Shown here in pieces: positions 1 to 4,940 of a stretch of 6,948 bases of DNA. Under the pieces are notes generated by a model. It made no database searches, had not been told where the DNA came from, and saw only the letters and a program-made list of their open reading frames with translations. How positions within the stretch are numbered: position 1 is the first letter of the stretch; the number at the start of each line of letters is the position of its first letter. This DNA is from Kingella pumchi (GTDB lineage Bacteria > Pseudomonadota > Gammaproteobacteria > Burkholderiales > Neisseriaceae), in contig NZ_JAKOOW010000026.1 of assembly GCF_022288825.1 (NCBI RefSeq), forward strand, positions 77,644 through 84,591, read 5' to 3'. Position numbers and translations under genes: made by a program.

Positions 1-55
1 ATGTAATCGCTGGTTTGTGCTTTGGTTTTCGGCGGATGCCCGTGTTTGACGATGT

Positions 56-67
56 TTCAGGCTGCCT
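56..67 (-). repeat. Solo DNA uptake sequence (kingDUS)
   Basis: The plus strand reads TTCAGGCTGCCT, the exact reverse complement of AGGCAGCCTGAA. It lies outside any gene I can support, about 26 bases beyond the terminator of the DUF456 gene. The first 55 bases of the window show no convincing coding region: the plus-strand frames stop early (TAA at 4-6, TGA at 47-49) or lack a start with a ribosome site. Confidence 0.85.
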
Positions 68-84
68 GCTGCGTTCGGCCGTGC

Positions 85-123
85 AAAAAACTTTCAGGCT
101 GCCCATAAAAAGGCAGCCTGAAA
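85..123 (-). terminator. Intrinsic terminator made of an inverted DUS pair, after the DUF456 gene
   Basis: Bases 92-103 and 112-123 are perfectly complementary 12-base arms (TTTCAGGCTGCC and GGCAGCCTGAAA) around an 8-base loop. Read on the minus strand, the hairpin is followed one base later by six T residues (plus-strand A run 85-90). A stem plus U tract 40 bases past the stop of the minus-strand gene is a textbook rho-independent terminator. One arm is an exact kingDUS (111-122); the other has one mismatch (93-104, last base C). Use of paired uptake sequences as terminators is well known in Neisseria. Confidence 0.85.
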
Positions 124-163
124 AGCAGAAAAATGTTGCGCGCTGAAAGGTAAAGTGATGCTT

Positions 164-655
164 TTATACAAACAGTTGCGCCAGATAGCACCACGCCAGC
201 ACCAAAATAATCACCAGCGCGGTACCGATTTTGGCGACCACGCCGAGAATAAAGCCGATAAAGGTGCCGATGCCGACTTTGCCCGCCTGCAAAAGGCAGC
301 GGCGGGCGGCATATTCGCCGACGGCGGCGCCGGCCAAGGGCCCCAGCAGCAGGCCGGGGATGCCGAGAAACATGCCGGCGATGCCGCCGATAAAGGCGCC
401 CCACACCGCTTCTTTGCTGGCGCCGGTGTATTTGGCGCCGAGCAGGCTGGCGAAAAAGTCGGTGGCAAAACCGACGGCGGCCACCACGCCCAGCACCGCC
501 AGCGTCCAGCCGCCGACGATTTGGTAGTCGCTGCTGTAGGCCAAAAGCCAGGCGCCGCCGAACATCAGCGGCAGCCCGGGAACGGCGGGATAGACGGTGC
601 CGGCCAGGCCGGCCAGCAGGCAGATTAGGGCAAGGATGATAAGCAGGGCGGTCAT
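164..655 (-). CDS. DUF456 family small membrane protein
   Basis: A 163-residue, very hydrophobic, glycine-rich inner-membrane protein. Recognisable DUF456-type blocks are GTVYPAVPGLPL (19-30), the polar stretch DFFASLLGAKYTGASKE (66-82), GIPGLLLGPLAGAAVGEY (98-115) and the glycine-zipper helix GKVGIGTFIGFILGVVAKIG (125-144). I see four to five likely membrane segments: about 3-20, 24-41, 48-71, 85-113 and 128-160. The biochemical role of the family is not known; GxxxG-type spacing suggests tightly packed helices. The start is the ATG at 653-655; no good Shine-Dalgarno precedes it (ACCCC just before the ATG), so translation may be weak or coupled. It lies 69 bases downstream of the SPFH gene on the same strand, with a DUS hairpin between, and is followed by a strong terminator, making it the likely last gene of the DUF350-SPFH-DUF456 unit. 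Family call is solid, function unknown. Confidence 0.88.
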   Translation of the reverse strand: MTALLIILALICLLAGLAGTVYPAVPGLPLMFGGAWLLAYSSDYQIVGGWTLAVLGVVAAVGFATDFFASLLGAKYTGASKEAVWGAFIGGIAGMFLGIPGLLLGPLAGAAVGEYAARRCLLQAGKVGIGTFIGFILGVVAKIGTALVIILVLAWCYLAQLFV

Positions 656-677
656 GGGGTGTGCTGTGTTGGGATGC

Positions 678-716
678 AGGCAGCCTGAAAACGTTCAAAC
701 CGCTTTCAGGCTGCCT
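678..716 (-). repeat. Inverted DUS pair between SPFH and DUF456 genes
   Basis: Exact kingDUS copies in opposite orientation lie at 678-689 and 705-716. The arms AGGCAGCCTGAAA (678-690) and TTTCAGGCTGCCT (704-716) pair perfectly; allowing one A-C mismatch the stem extends by two pairs to a 7-base loop, TTCAAAC. On the minus strand no T run follows (GCATCCC), so this is at best a weak or partial terminator and may permit read-through into the DUF456 gene while lowering its expression. Confidence 0.8.
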
Positions 717-724
717 TTGCGGTG

Positions 725-1729
725 TCAGCCGATCAGCTGTTTGAGCACTTCGGCTTTGGCTTTTTCGTAATCTTCGGTGGAGATCAGGTTTTGGTCGAGC
801 AGGGTTTTGAGCTTGGCGAGTTTGGCCTGCGGGTCTTCGGCGGCAGCGGGTGCGGGGGCGGCCTGCGCGGTTTGTGCCATATTGGCCATGGCGCCGGCCA
901 TTGCCTGGCCGATGCCGGCGCCCACGCCCAGTCCGGCACCGATGCCGGCGAGTCCGCCTTCGTTTTGCGCGGCCAGCGGGATAGCTTCGGCAGTTTGGTA
1001 CTGGGTGTAGCGGCCAAGGTCGCCGATGATGCCCATCGACATTTTGCTGTCGAGCGCTTTTTGCACGTTTTCGGGCAGGGTGATGCTCTCAACGGTGAAG
1101 TTTTCCAGCGCCAGACCGAGCTTGGCGAACTCGGGCAGCAGCAGCTCCTGCATTTTCTGCGACAGCAAAACCTGGTTGGCGGCCATATCCAAAAACGGCA
1201 CGCCGGAATTGCCGAAGGCGGCGGCCATCTGGGTCATGGCGATGTTGCGTAATTGGTTGTCGAGTTCGCCGCCGCTGTATTGCTCGGCGACGCCGGCAAC
1301 TTCGGTGAAGAAGCGGGCGGGCTCGCTGATGCGGTAGCTGTACATGCCGAAGGCGCGCAGCTGGATCACGCCGAAATCGGCATCGCGCACGGTAACCGGC
1401 TGGGCGGTGCCCCAGCGGCGGCCGAGCTGCTGGCGGGTACTGAAGAAGTAAACGTCGGATTTGAATGGGGATTGGAACAGTTTGTCCCAGTTTTTCAGAT
1501 TGGTGAGCAGCGGCAGGGTTTGGGTGGTGAGGGTGTAGCGGCCGGGCTGGAAAACGTCGGCGGTTTTGCCTTCGTCCACAAACAGCGCCGCCTGCGCTTC
1601 GCGCACGGTGAGGCTGGCGCCGTTTTGGATTTCCTGGTCGGCCACCGGAAAACGCCACATCAGCGTTTCCGGCTCGGGGTTCGGCCATTCGATAACGTCG
1701 ATAAACTGCTTGCGGATAAAGCCCAGCAT
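725..1729 (-). CDS. SPFH/Band-7 domain protein with C-terminal SHOCT domain (YdjI-like)
   Basis: A 334-residue protein. The N-terminal block MLGFIRKQFIDVIEWPNP and the following SPFH core (roughly 25-250, including QNGASLTVREAQAALFVDEGK-type strands at 35-55 and QPGRYTL at 61-67) match the stomatin/prohibitin-like group typified by Bacillus YdjI. A helical region (about 185-250) leads to a glycine/alanine stretch (258-283), an Ala-Pro linker (284-299) and a short helical-hairpin SHOCT domain (300-334: AKLAKLKTLLDQNLISTEDY). YdjI-group proteins often end in a zinc ribbon; here no Cys pair is present and SHOCT takes its place. SPFH proteins oligomerise at membranes; SHOCT is an oligomerisation/tethering domain. 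The reading frame is open to 1774, but the extra 15 residues come partly from a DUS; the ATG at 1727-1729 has AGGAG seven bases upstream, so I start there. It follows the DUF350 gene by 44 bases, likely one transcript. Confidence 0.9.
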   Translation of the reverse strand: MLGFIRKQFIDVIEWPNPEPETLMWRFPVADQEIQNGASLTVREAQAALFVDEGKTADVFQPGRYTLTTQTLPLLTNLKNWDKLFQSPFKSDVYFFSTRQQLGRRWGTAQPVTVRDADFGVIQLRAFGMYSYRISEPARFFTEVAGVAEQYSGGELDNQLRNIAMTQMAAAFGNSGVPFLDMAANQVLLSQKMQELLLPEFAKLGLALENFTVESITLPENVQKALDSKMSMGIIGDLGRYTQYQTAEAIPLAAQNEGGLAGIGAGLGVGAGIGQAMAGAMANMAQTAQAAPAPAAAEDPQAKLAKLKTLLDQNLISTEDYEKAKAEVLKQLIG

Positions 1730-1752
1730 GGGAAGCTCCTTGTGTGAATGGT

Positions 1753-1764
1753 AGGCAGCCTGAA
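1753..1764 (+). repeat. Solo kingDUS between DUF350 and SPFH genes
   Basis: Exact AGGCAGCCTGAA in the 44-base spacer between the stop of the DUF350 gene and the start of the SPFH gene. It has no inverted partner nearby, so no hairpin is formed, in keeping with the two genes being co-transcribed. Confidence 0.88.
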
Positions 1765-1773
1765 AAAACGGCA

Positions 1774-2175
1774 TCAGCCGCTGAGACTGGCGGCATTAAG
1801 CAGGCCGATGGCCAGCGACAGTGCGCAAAACAGCGCGCCGACGGCGGTATTGCCGTTTTCCAGCTCGACCGATGCCAGCGGAATCAGGCGGGTGGCGGCG
1901 AAATACACGCCGATCTGCACCAGCGCCGCACCCACGCCCCACAGCATAAAGTCGGGCAGGCTTACGCTGTGCGTCATGCCCGCGGCCAGCGCGATGCAAA
2001 AACCCAGCACCGCGCCGCCGAAAGACAGGGCGCAGGCCAGATTGCCGCTGCGGATCAGCGACAACTCGCGCGCGGGCGTGATGCGCAGATAGGCGCCGGC
2101 AAACAGCACGGTCATCGCCGCGGCTGCCAGCATGTATTGCAGATAAAGCAGGTATTGGCTGAAGGAAATCGACAT
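1774..2175 (-). CDS. DUF350 family inner-membrane protein (YjfL-like, UPF0719)
   Basis: A 133-residue protein with four predicted membrane helices (about 8-28, 47-66, 77-97, 108-128). It aligns by eye with E. coli YjfL along most of its length: ITPARE (32-37), NLACALSFGGAVLG (45-58), SLPDFMLWG (72-80), and the second repeat-like block NGNTAVGALFCALSLAIGLLNAA (start 107). The two halves each carry a GN-x-A-x-A/G motif followed by a small-residue helix, suggesting an internal duplication. Molecular function is unknown; in enterobacteria yjfL sits in a cluster with the PspA-like gene yjfJ, which points to envelope stress. The frame is open further upstream to 2322, but the homology begins at the ATG 2173-2175, which has GGAG seven bases before it. 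A perfect minus-strand -10 box lies at 2209-2214. First gene of the probable DUF350-SPFH-DUF456 operon. Confidence 0.9.
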   Translation of the reverse strand: MSISFSQYLLYLQYMLAAAAMTVLFAGAYLRITPARELSLIRSGNLACALSFGGAVLGFCIALAAGMTHSVSLPDFMLWGVGAALVQIGVYFAATRLIPLASVELENGNTAVGALFCALSLAIGLLNAASLSG

Positions 2176-2208
2176 GGCTTCGCTCCGGCGTGGTGGAAAG
2201 GAGCGCCG

Positions 2209-2214
2209 ATTATA
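2209..2214 (-). promoter_or_regulatory. Predicted -10 box (TATAAT) for the DUF350-SPFH operon
   Basis: The minus strand reads GGGCTATAATCGG, a perfect TATAAT 33 bases before the DUF350 start codon. No TTGACA-like -35 is visible at 16-18 bases spacing (that region is GC-rich), so the promoter may depend on an activator or another sigma factor contact. The implied transcript would start near 2202 with a leader of about 27 bases. Confidence 0.6.
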
Positions 2215-2253
2215 GCCCAAAGCGGGTGGTGCGGCGCGGCTGCCGCAACGGTT

Positions 2254-2265
2254 TTCAGGCTGCCT
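2254..2265 (-). repeat. Solo kingDUS upstream of the DUF350 gene
   Basis: The plus strand reads TTCAGGCTGCCT, an exact reverse-complement DUS, 40 bases upstream of the predicted -10 box. It has no close inverted partner. Confidence 0.88.
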
Positions 2266-2320
2266 GCGGTTTTGTGTGTGCCCGAGATTACCGGCTGCAC
2301 GGCGCAAGCGGCGGCAAAGC

Positions 2321-2353
2321 AAAAGCAGCCTGAAAACTTTTCAGGCTGCTTTT
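2321..2353 (-). terminator. Perfect 16-bp DUS-derived hairpin after the thioesterase gene
   Basis: Arms 2321-2336 (AAAAGCAGCCTGAAAA) and 2338-2353 are fully complementary about the single base C2337, so the folded form has a long stem with a short A/T loop. On the minus strand, the direction of the thioesterase gene that ends at 2374, the last stem bases are TTTT followed by GCTTTGC, giving a modest U tract; the A/T symmetry would let it act in both directions. Both arms depart from the consensus DUS at the same paired position (AAGCAGCC instead of AGGCAGCC). A further degenerate copy, TTTAGGCTGCCT, lies at 2351-2362. Confidence 0.75.
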
Positions 2354-2373
2354 AGGCTGCCTGTGCCGCTGCT

Positions 2374-2868
2374 TTAGGCTTTCTGCTTGCACGGCAGGCA
2401 GCTTTCGGCTTCGGCCTGTTGCAGGCGCAGTTTTTTGCGCTGCTCGGCGGCTTCAAAGCGGCATTTTTGCGCTTCGCTGGTCAATTCCAGCGGCGGCACC
2501 GGCACCGGTTTGCCGTTTTCCACCGCCACCATGGTGAAGTAGCAGGAATTGGTGTGGCGCAGGGTGCGTTCGCGGATATTCTGCGCTTCGACGCGGATGC
2601 CCACTTCCATCGACGTGCGGCCGACATGGTTGACGCTGGCGAGAAAAGTAACCAGCTCGCCGACGTAAATCGGCTCTTTAAAGGTTACTTTGTCCACGGA
2701 AAGGGTAACGCAGTAATGGCCGGAATAACGGCTGGCGCAGGCGTAGGCGACCTGGTCGAGCAGTTTGAGCAGATCGCCGCCGTGGACGTTGCCGCTGAAA
2801 TTGGCCATATCGGGCGTCATCAGTACGGTCATCTGCAGTTCGTGCTGGGGTTGGACGGGTGTGTTCAT
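2374..2868 (-). CDS. Acyl-CoA thioesterase, hot-dog fold (YciA/ACOT7-like)
   Basis: A 164-residue cytosolic enzyme that hydrolyses acyl-CoA to free CoA and fatty acid. Diagnostic hot-dog motifs are present: ANFSGNVHGGDLLKLLDQVA (22-41), with the central helix and likely catalytic Asn23 and Asp38 (same 15-residue spacing as the Asn/Asp pair I recall for the N. meningitidis enzyme), VDKVTFKEPIYVGE (58-71), VGRTSMEVG (82-90) and HTNSCYFTMVA (105-115). The charged C-terminal helix (132-156) and the terminal CLPC (157-160) are outside the core. It probably forms trimers of dimers as relatives do. The frame is open to 3045, but the upstream part is translated DUS (FQAA, FRLP) and the ATG at 2866-2868 has AAGGA nine bases before it. 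It is isolated: DUS hairpins lie on both sides, so it is probably transcribed alone. Confidence 0.93.
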   Translation of the reverse strand: MNTPVQPQHELQMTVLMTPDMANFSGNVHGGDLLKLLDQVAYACASRYSGHYCVTLSVDKVTFKEPIYVGELVTFLASVNHVGRTSMEVGIRVEAQNIRERTLRHTNSCYFTMVAVENGKPVPVPPLELTSEAQKCRFEAAEQRKKLRLQQAEAESCLPCKQKA

Positions 2869-2913
2869 GGTGGTTTTTCCTTGTGTGGTGTGTGTAAAGG
2901 TGGGCTTGGGAAA

Positions 2914-2953
2914 AGGCAGCCTGAAAACTGGAGTTGGGGTTTTCAGGCTGCCT
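2914..2953 (-). repeat. Inverted kingDUS pair upstream of the thioesterase gene
   Basis: Exact copies at 2914-2925 and 2942-2953 in opposite orientation. Arms AGGCAGCCTGAAAA (2914-2927) and TTTTCAGGCTGCCT (2940-2953) pair perfectly around a 12-base loop. On the minus strand the hairpin is followed by TTTTCCC, a short U tract, so it could end transcription from the upstream methylase gene. If so, the thioesterase promoter must lie between 2869 and about 2913; I see no strong -10/-35 there. Confidence 0.8.
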
Positions 2954-2966
2954 GCGATATGCGTGG

Positions 2967-2978
2967 AGGCAGCCTGAA
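2967..2978 (+). repeat. Solo kingDUS, methylase-thioesterase spacer
   Basis: Exact AGGCAGCCTGAA, the third of four exact copies within the 214-base spacer 2869-3082. The remaining unexplained part of that spacer (about 2979-3058) shows no gene or clear promoter. Confidence 0.88.
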
Positions 2979-3058
2979 AAACAAGCTGTTCCCCTATGGG
3001 TGTGATCGGCGGTTTTTTAATGATGCGGGCGGCGGTGCGGGTCATGGAACGGGTGGTT

Positions 3059-3073
3059 TTCAGGCTGCCTGAA
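3059..3073 (-). repeat. Palindromic double DUS
   Basis: The plus strand reads TTCAGGCTGCCTGAA. Bases 3059-3070 are an exact reverse-complement kingDUS, while 3062-3073 on the plus strand is AGGCTGCCTGAA, the form I recall as the Simonsiella dialect. It sits nine bases past the stop of the methylase gene, with a potential 6-bp stem and 3-base loop. Confidence 0.8.
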
Positions 3074-3082
3074 CATAAAGGG

Positions 3083-3700
3083 TCATTGTTTTTCCATTAG
3101 GAAGTAAGTCAAATCGTCTTGCGGGAAGTTTTTGTCGCCGCGATAGACGAATCCGTAGTCTGCGAGTTTCATTTCGGGATGCTGCGCCATGATTTCGCCG
3201 GCGAAGTCGCGTTTGAACAGGCGTTCGTTGTGTCCGCGATAGTTAACGGTTACGGGGCTTGGGTTGTAGTACTCGACAACGAGCAGGTAGCGTCGGCTGC
3301 TGCGGACGAGTTTCTGGTACACGCGCGGCAGTTCGTCGGGATTGATGTGGATCAGCACGCCTTTGATCAGGGTCAGATCCCATTGTTTCGGGCTGTCCCA
3401 TTCCAAAATGGATTGATGGCGGATGCGCTCGGCCGGGATCACATGTTGCAGTTTGGCAACGGCTTTTTCGTTGATTTCTATGGCGCTGGCTTCCAACTTA
3501 GGGAACAGCAGTTGCAGGGCTTTGAGGTTCATGCCGCGATTGGCACCGAACTCTATCATGTTCTCAATCGGCTGGATGCGGCGCAGGGCTTGGGAGAACA
3601 GGGCGAGGTTGGCGGCGAGCCTTTGTTCGCCCTGGTTGCGCTCGACGTATTCGTCGCCAAAGCCGCCTGCCCAAAAGTGTTCTTGTTCGGTTTGATACAT
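3083..3700 (-). CDS. Pseudaminic acid biosynthesis-associated SAM methyltransferase
   Basis: A 205-residue class I SAM-dependent methyltransferase. The N-terminal signature TEQEHFWAGGFGDEYVERN (4-22) is characteristic of the family annotated as pseudaminic acid biosynthesis-associated methylase (TIGR03587). The SAM-binding core is visible: motif I IEFGANRGMNL (49-59), acidic end of strand 2 AIEINEKA (73-80, Glu75 probably contacting the ribose), and motif IV LIKGVLIHINPDEL (111-124). VEYYNPSPV (142-150) may form the acceptor site. The acceptor is not established for this family; a Pse-type sugar or its glycan is the guess from context. The ATG 3698-3700 is preceded by AAGGA at suitable spacing. 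It lies 125 bases downstream of pseB, with a DUS hairpin between. Hand counts of 60-base lines here give about 48-57% GC, lower than rmlD (up to 75%), which could reflect acquisition. Confidence 0.88.
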   Translation of the reverse strand: MYQTEQEHFWAGGFGDEYVERNQGEQRLAANLALFSQALRRIQPIENMIEFGANRGMNLKALQLLFPKLEASAIEINEKAVAKLQHVIPAERIRHQSILEWDSPKQWDLTLIKGVLIHINPDELPRVYQKLVRSSRRYLLVVEYYNPSPVTVNYRGHNERLFKRDFAGEIMAQHPEMKLADYGFVYRGDKNFPQDDLTYFLMEKQ

Positions 3701-3732
3701 GCTTGGAGTCCTTTTCTTTAAAAGATGGTTGC

Positions 3733-3744
3733 GGGCAGCCTGAA
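3733..3744 (+). repeat. Degenerate DUS upstream of the methylase gene
   Basis: GGGCAGCCTGAA, one mismatch from kingDUS, 33 bases upstream of the methylase start. The neighbouring copies at 3778-3789 and 3804-3815 are exact. Confidence 0.65.
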
Positions 3745-3775
3745 AACGGATTGGGCTGCAAACGGGGATGATGGT

Positions 3776-3817
3776 TTTTCAGGCTGCCTTTCGCACATTC
3801 CAAAGGCAGCCTGAAAA
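3776..3817 (-). terminator. Inverted kingDUS pair directly after pseB
   Basis: Arms 3776-3791 (TTTTCAGGCTGCCTTT) and 3802-3817 (AAAGGCAGCCTGAAAA) are perfectly complementary over 16 bp with a 10-base loop. The hairpin begins nine bases beyond the pseB stop codon. No U tract follows on the minus strand (ACCATCATCC), so termination would be partial or factor-dependent. Both arms contain an exact DUS (3778-3789 and 3804-3815). Confidence 0.6.
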
Positions 3818-3825
3818 CCGAAAAC

Positions 3826-4824
3826 CTAAATCTTGCCGATTTTATGCCGATTGGCTTCCACCCACGCTTTGAGCTCGTCCTGCGACATCCATTGGCTGTT
3901 GTTGTCGCTGGCGTAAACAAAGCCTTCGGGCACTTTCACGCCGTCTTTGATGCGCTCGGGCGTTTTGTCCCAGCCGTTGATGGCGGGCAGGATTTTGAAG
4001 TGCTCGGCGTATTCATAGGTGTGCCACGAGTCTTCGGCGCCGATCATTTGTTCGTGCAGTTTTTCGCCGGGGCGGATGCCGATGGTGGTTTGGCGGCATT
4101 CGGGGGCAACCGCCGTCGCCAAATCGCAAATGTTCATAGACGGGATTTTTTTGACGTAAATTTCGCCGCCCACCATGTCGTCAAAGGCGTGCCAAACCAG
4201 CTCTACGCCTTGTTCCAGCGAGATCATAAAGCGGGTCATGCGCGGGTCGGTAATCGGCAGCTCGCCGCTGTCGCGCACGGATAGGAAAAACGGGATTACC
4301 GAGCCGCGCGAGCCCATCACGTTGCCGTAGCGCACCACGGCAAAGCGCGTGCCGTGTTCGCCCGAATAGGCGTTGCCCGCCACGAAGAGCTTGTCGCTGG
4401 CGAGCTTGGTTGCGCCGTATAGGTTGATGGGGCTGCTGGCTTTGTCGGTGGATAGGGCGACGACTTTTTTCACACCTTTGTCGATGCAGGCGTCGATCAG
4501 GTTCATCGCGCCGTTGATATTGGTTTTGACGCACTCAAACGGGTTGTATTCGGCGGTGGGGACGATTTTGGTGGCGGCGGCGTGGACAACGTAATCCACG
4601 CCGTCCAGCGCGCGGTACAGGCGGTCTTTGTCGCGCACGTCGCCGATGAAAAAGCGCACGCGCTTGTCGCCTTGGTATTGTTTTGCCATGTCCCACTGCT
4701 TCATTTCGTCGCGGGAGAGGATGATGATTTTTTTGGGGTTGTAACGGGCGAGGGTCATAGGCACGAAGGTGTTGCCGAATGAGCCGGTGCCGCCGGTGAT
4801 GAGGATGGTGGAGTTGCTGAGCAT
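3826..4824 (-). CDS. pseB: UDP-N-acetylglucosamine 4,6-dehydratase (C5-inverting), PseB
   Basis: A 332-residue short-chain dehydrogenase of the extended type that converts UDP-GlcNAc to UDP-2-acetamido-2,6-dideoxy-beta-L-arabino-hex-4-ulose, the first step to CMP-pseudaminic acid. The NADP-binding motif TGGTGSFG is at 10-17. The catalytic stretch STDKASSPINLYGATK (125-140) holds Asp127, Lys128, Tyr136 and Lys140, with the same spacing as the catalytic residues of the Helicobacter enzyme. FIGDVRDKDRL (59-69), RYGNVMGSRGSVIPFF (start 165), MTRFMISLEQGVELV and the IRPGEKLHEQMI block further match PseB closely. The Tyr in YGATK separates it from CapE/WbjB-type dehydratases, which carry Met there. 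Length is normal. The ATG 4822-4824 has no clear Shine-Dalgarno. The expected partner pseC is absent; a Pse-type methylase follows instead. GC in sampled lines is 52-57%, below rmlD. Confidence 0.95.
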   Translation of the reverse strand: MLSNSTILITGGTGSFGNTFVPMTLARYNPKKIIILSRDEMKQWDMAKQYQGDKRVRFFIGDVRDKDRLYRALDGVDYVVHAAATKIVPTAEYNPFECVKTNINGAMNLIDACIDKGVKKVVALSTDKASSPINLYGATKLASDKLFVAGNAYSGEHGTRFAVVRYGNVMGSRGSVIPFFLSVRDSGELPITDPRMTRFMISLEQGVELVWHAFDDMVGGEIYVKKIPSMNICDLATAVAPECRQTTIGIRPGEKLHEQMIGAEDSWHTYEYAEHFKILPAINGWDKTPERIKDGVKVPEGFVYASDNNSQWMSQDELKAWVEANRHKIGKI

Positions 4825-4853
4825 GGGAATGGGGGAATCTGAAGTTGGTCGGT

Positions 4854-4888
4854 TTTCAGGCTGCCTTTTGGGTTAAGGCAGCCTGAAA
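4854..4888 (-). repeat. Inverted kingDUS pair upstream of pseB
   Basis: Exact copies at 4855-4866 and 4876-4887. Arms TTTCAGGCTGCCTT (4854-4867) and AAGGCAGCCTGAAA (4875-4888) pair perfectly around a 7-base loop. The hairpin lies 30 bases before the pseB start codon; on the minus strand it is followed by ACCGACC with no U tract. It would be in the pseB leader if transcription reads in from rmlD. Confidence 0.8.
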
Positions 4889-4901
4889 GGATGGCAAAGC
4901 G

Positions 4902-4921
4902 AAAACCGCTGCCGGCAGCGG
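4902..4921 (-). terminator. GC-rich hairpin plus TTTT after rmlD
   Basis: CCGCTGCCGGCAGCGG (4906-4921) is a perfect 16-base palindrome able to fold as a 6-bp stem with a CCGG loop. On the minus strand it is followed directly by TTTTCGCTTT (4902-4905 onward). It lies eight bases beyond the rmlD stop codon. This is not DUS-based and looks like the native intrinsic terminator of rmlD; an AAAACC/GGTTTT pairing could lengthen the stem. Confidence 0.6.
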
Positions 4922-4928
4922 CCGGGTT

Positions 4929-4940
4929 TTCAGGCTGCTT
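4929..4940 (-). repeat. Degenerate DUS forming the end of rmlD
   Basis: The plus strand reads TTCAGGCTGCTT, one mismatch from the reverse-complement DUS. It contains the rmlD stop codon (4930-4932) and encodes the last three residues, Gln-Ala-Ala. It is the only DUS-like element in the window that overlaps a supported gene. Confidence 0.7.

Noticed and set aside
57..698. Minus-strand 213-codon Arg-rich open frame
   Set aside because: It is an out-of-frame shadow of the DUF456 gene that also runs through the terminator and DUS pairs; composition is typical of frame-shifted GC-rich DNA.
1730..1774. Fifteen extra N-terminal residues for the SPFH protein
   Set aside because: They are partly encoded by the DUS at 1753-1764 and lack a ribosome site; the ATG at 1727-1729 has AGGAG at ideal distance and starts the family homology.
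2176..2322. N-terminal extension of the DUF350 protein
   Set aside because: It spans the predicted -10 box and a DUS, is Arg/Pro-rich and unlike the family; the shorter start matches YjfL length and has a ribosome site.
2869..3045. N-terminal extension of the thioesterase
   Set aside because: The 59 extra residues run through three DUS copies (FQAA, GSLKT, FRLP) and precede the hot-dog domain start; the ATG at 2866-2868 fits family length.
2996..3100. Plus-strand 34-codon open frame in the methylase-thioesterase spacer
   Set aside because: No ribosome site, its middle is a translated DUS (FRLPE), and it overlaps the end of the methylase gene.
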